Shown here: positions 39,820 through 39,848 of the stretch, piece by piece | Layout of the letters: each line of letters begins with the position of its first letter | Position numbering within the stretch: position 1 is the stretch's first letter | Origin: SIG510 sp045540975 | GTDB taxonomy: Bacteria; Bacillota; Clostridia; Oscillospirales; JAAYXM01 | Length of the DNA: 39,848 bases | Reading direction: 5' to 3' | Assembly (NCBI GenBank): GCA_045540975.1 | Contig: JAZQIE010000134.1 | Span: 1-39,848, forward strand | Made by a program: the position numbers and the translations under genes | Notes under the pieces: generated by a model | Database searches by the model: none | What the model saw: the letters and a program-made list of their open reading frames with translations, nothing else | What the model was told of the DNA's origin: nothing

Positions 39820-39848
39820 TTACTCAGCGTCGGTGCTTGCGACAACTT
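39820..39848 (-). CDS. C-terminal end of an unidentified gene (partial)
   Basis: Reading the minus strand in from the right edge, one frame ends VVASTDAE followed by TAA at 39822-39820, just before the terminator. The acidic ending and codon choice look genic, but only eight residues are visible and a second frame also reaches a TGA nearby, so this is tentative. Confidence 0.3.

Overview
The window looks like a chromosomal segment of an anaerobic, endospore-forming member of the Clostridia (Firmicutes); an Oscillospirales/Ruminococcaceae-like origin is my inference. The support is the spoIIGA-sigE pair, the spoIIAA-spoIIAB-sigF operon, a T-box leader before valS, a lysine riboswitch before asd-dapA-dapB, an L27 precursor with its Prp protease, a glycyl-radical enzyme with activase, 6S RNA beside tcdA, and strong Shine-Dalgarno sequences. 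No tRNA, rRNA, CRISPR array or intact transposon was seen.

Layout. 1-5.4 kb: the 3' end of a MaoC-type hydratase gene, a ferredoxin-like protein divergent from a Crp/Fnr regulator, an EamA permease, an NhaC antiporter, a GtrA protein and a membrane-anchored unknown. 5.4-11 kb (minus): trkA-trkH potassium uptake, an arylamine N-acetyltransferase and thrS. 11-14.8 kb: an AraC regulator divergent from a glycyl-radical activase and an atypical glycyl-radical enzyme. 14.8-17.2 kb (minus): rplU-prp-rpmA-obgE with a probable L21 leader. 17.2-18.5 kb: a decayed prophage fragment with small ORFs and a 30-bp direct repeat. 18.5-22 kb: a DUF1292 protein, 6S RNA, tcdA, spoIIGA-sigE and an unknown. 22-27.8 kb: T-box-valS-folC, then spoIIAA-spoIIAB-sigF. 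27.8-32.5 kb (minus): a SpoIID/LytB-like protein, queA, tgt, yajC and a TIGR04086-like membrane protein. 32.5-35.8 kb: lysine riboswitch-asd-dapA-dapB. 35.8-39.8 kb (minus): metF, a stand-alone MetH reactivation domain and a MetH without that domain.

The genes form coherent modules: the two early forespore/mother-cell sigma systems lie within 8 kb of each other, lysine/diaminopimelate synthesis sits under lysine control, the B12-dependent methyl branch (metF, reactivase, metH) is one operon, and queuosine synthesis is next to the YajC translocase subunit. The genome is compact: several promoters use the upstream gene's stop codon as part of the -35 hexamer, and several hairpins appear to serve two functions.

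The best candidates for new biology are the AraC/activase/glycyl-radical enzyme cluster (unusual RVWGW glycyl loop, short enzyme, activase with one auxiliary cluster), the recurrent stop-codon/-35 overlap, and the dual-function hairpins at 16.1 kb and 28.2 kb. All calls come from reading sequence and translations; no database search or folding program was run.
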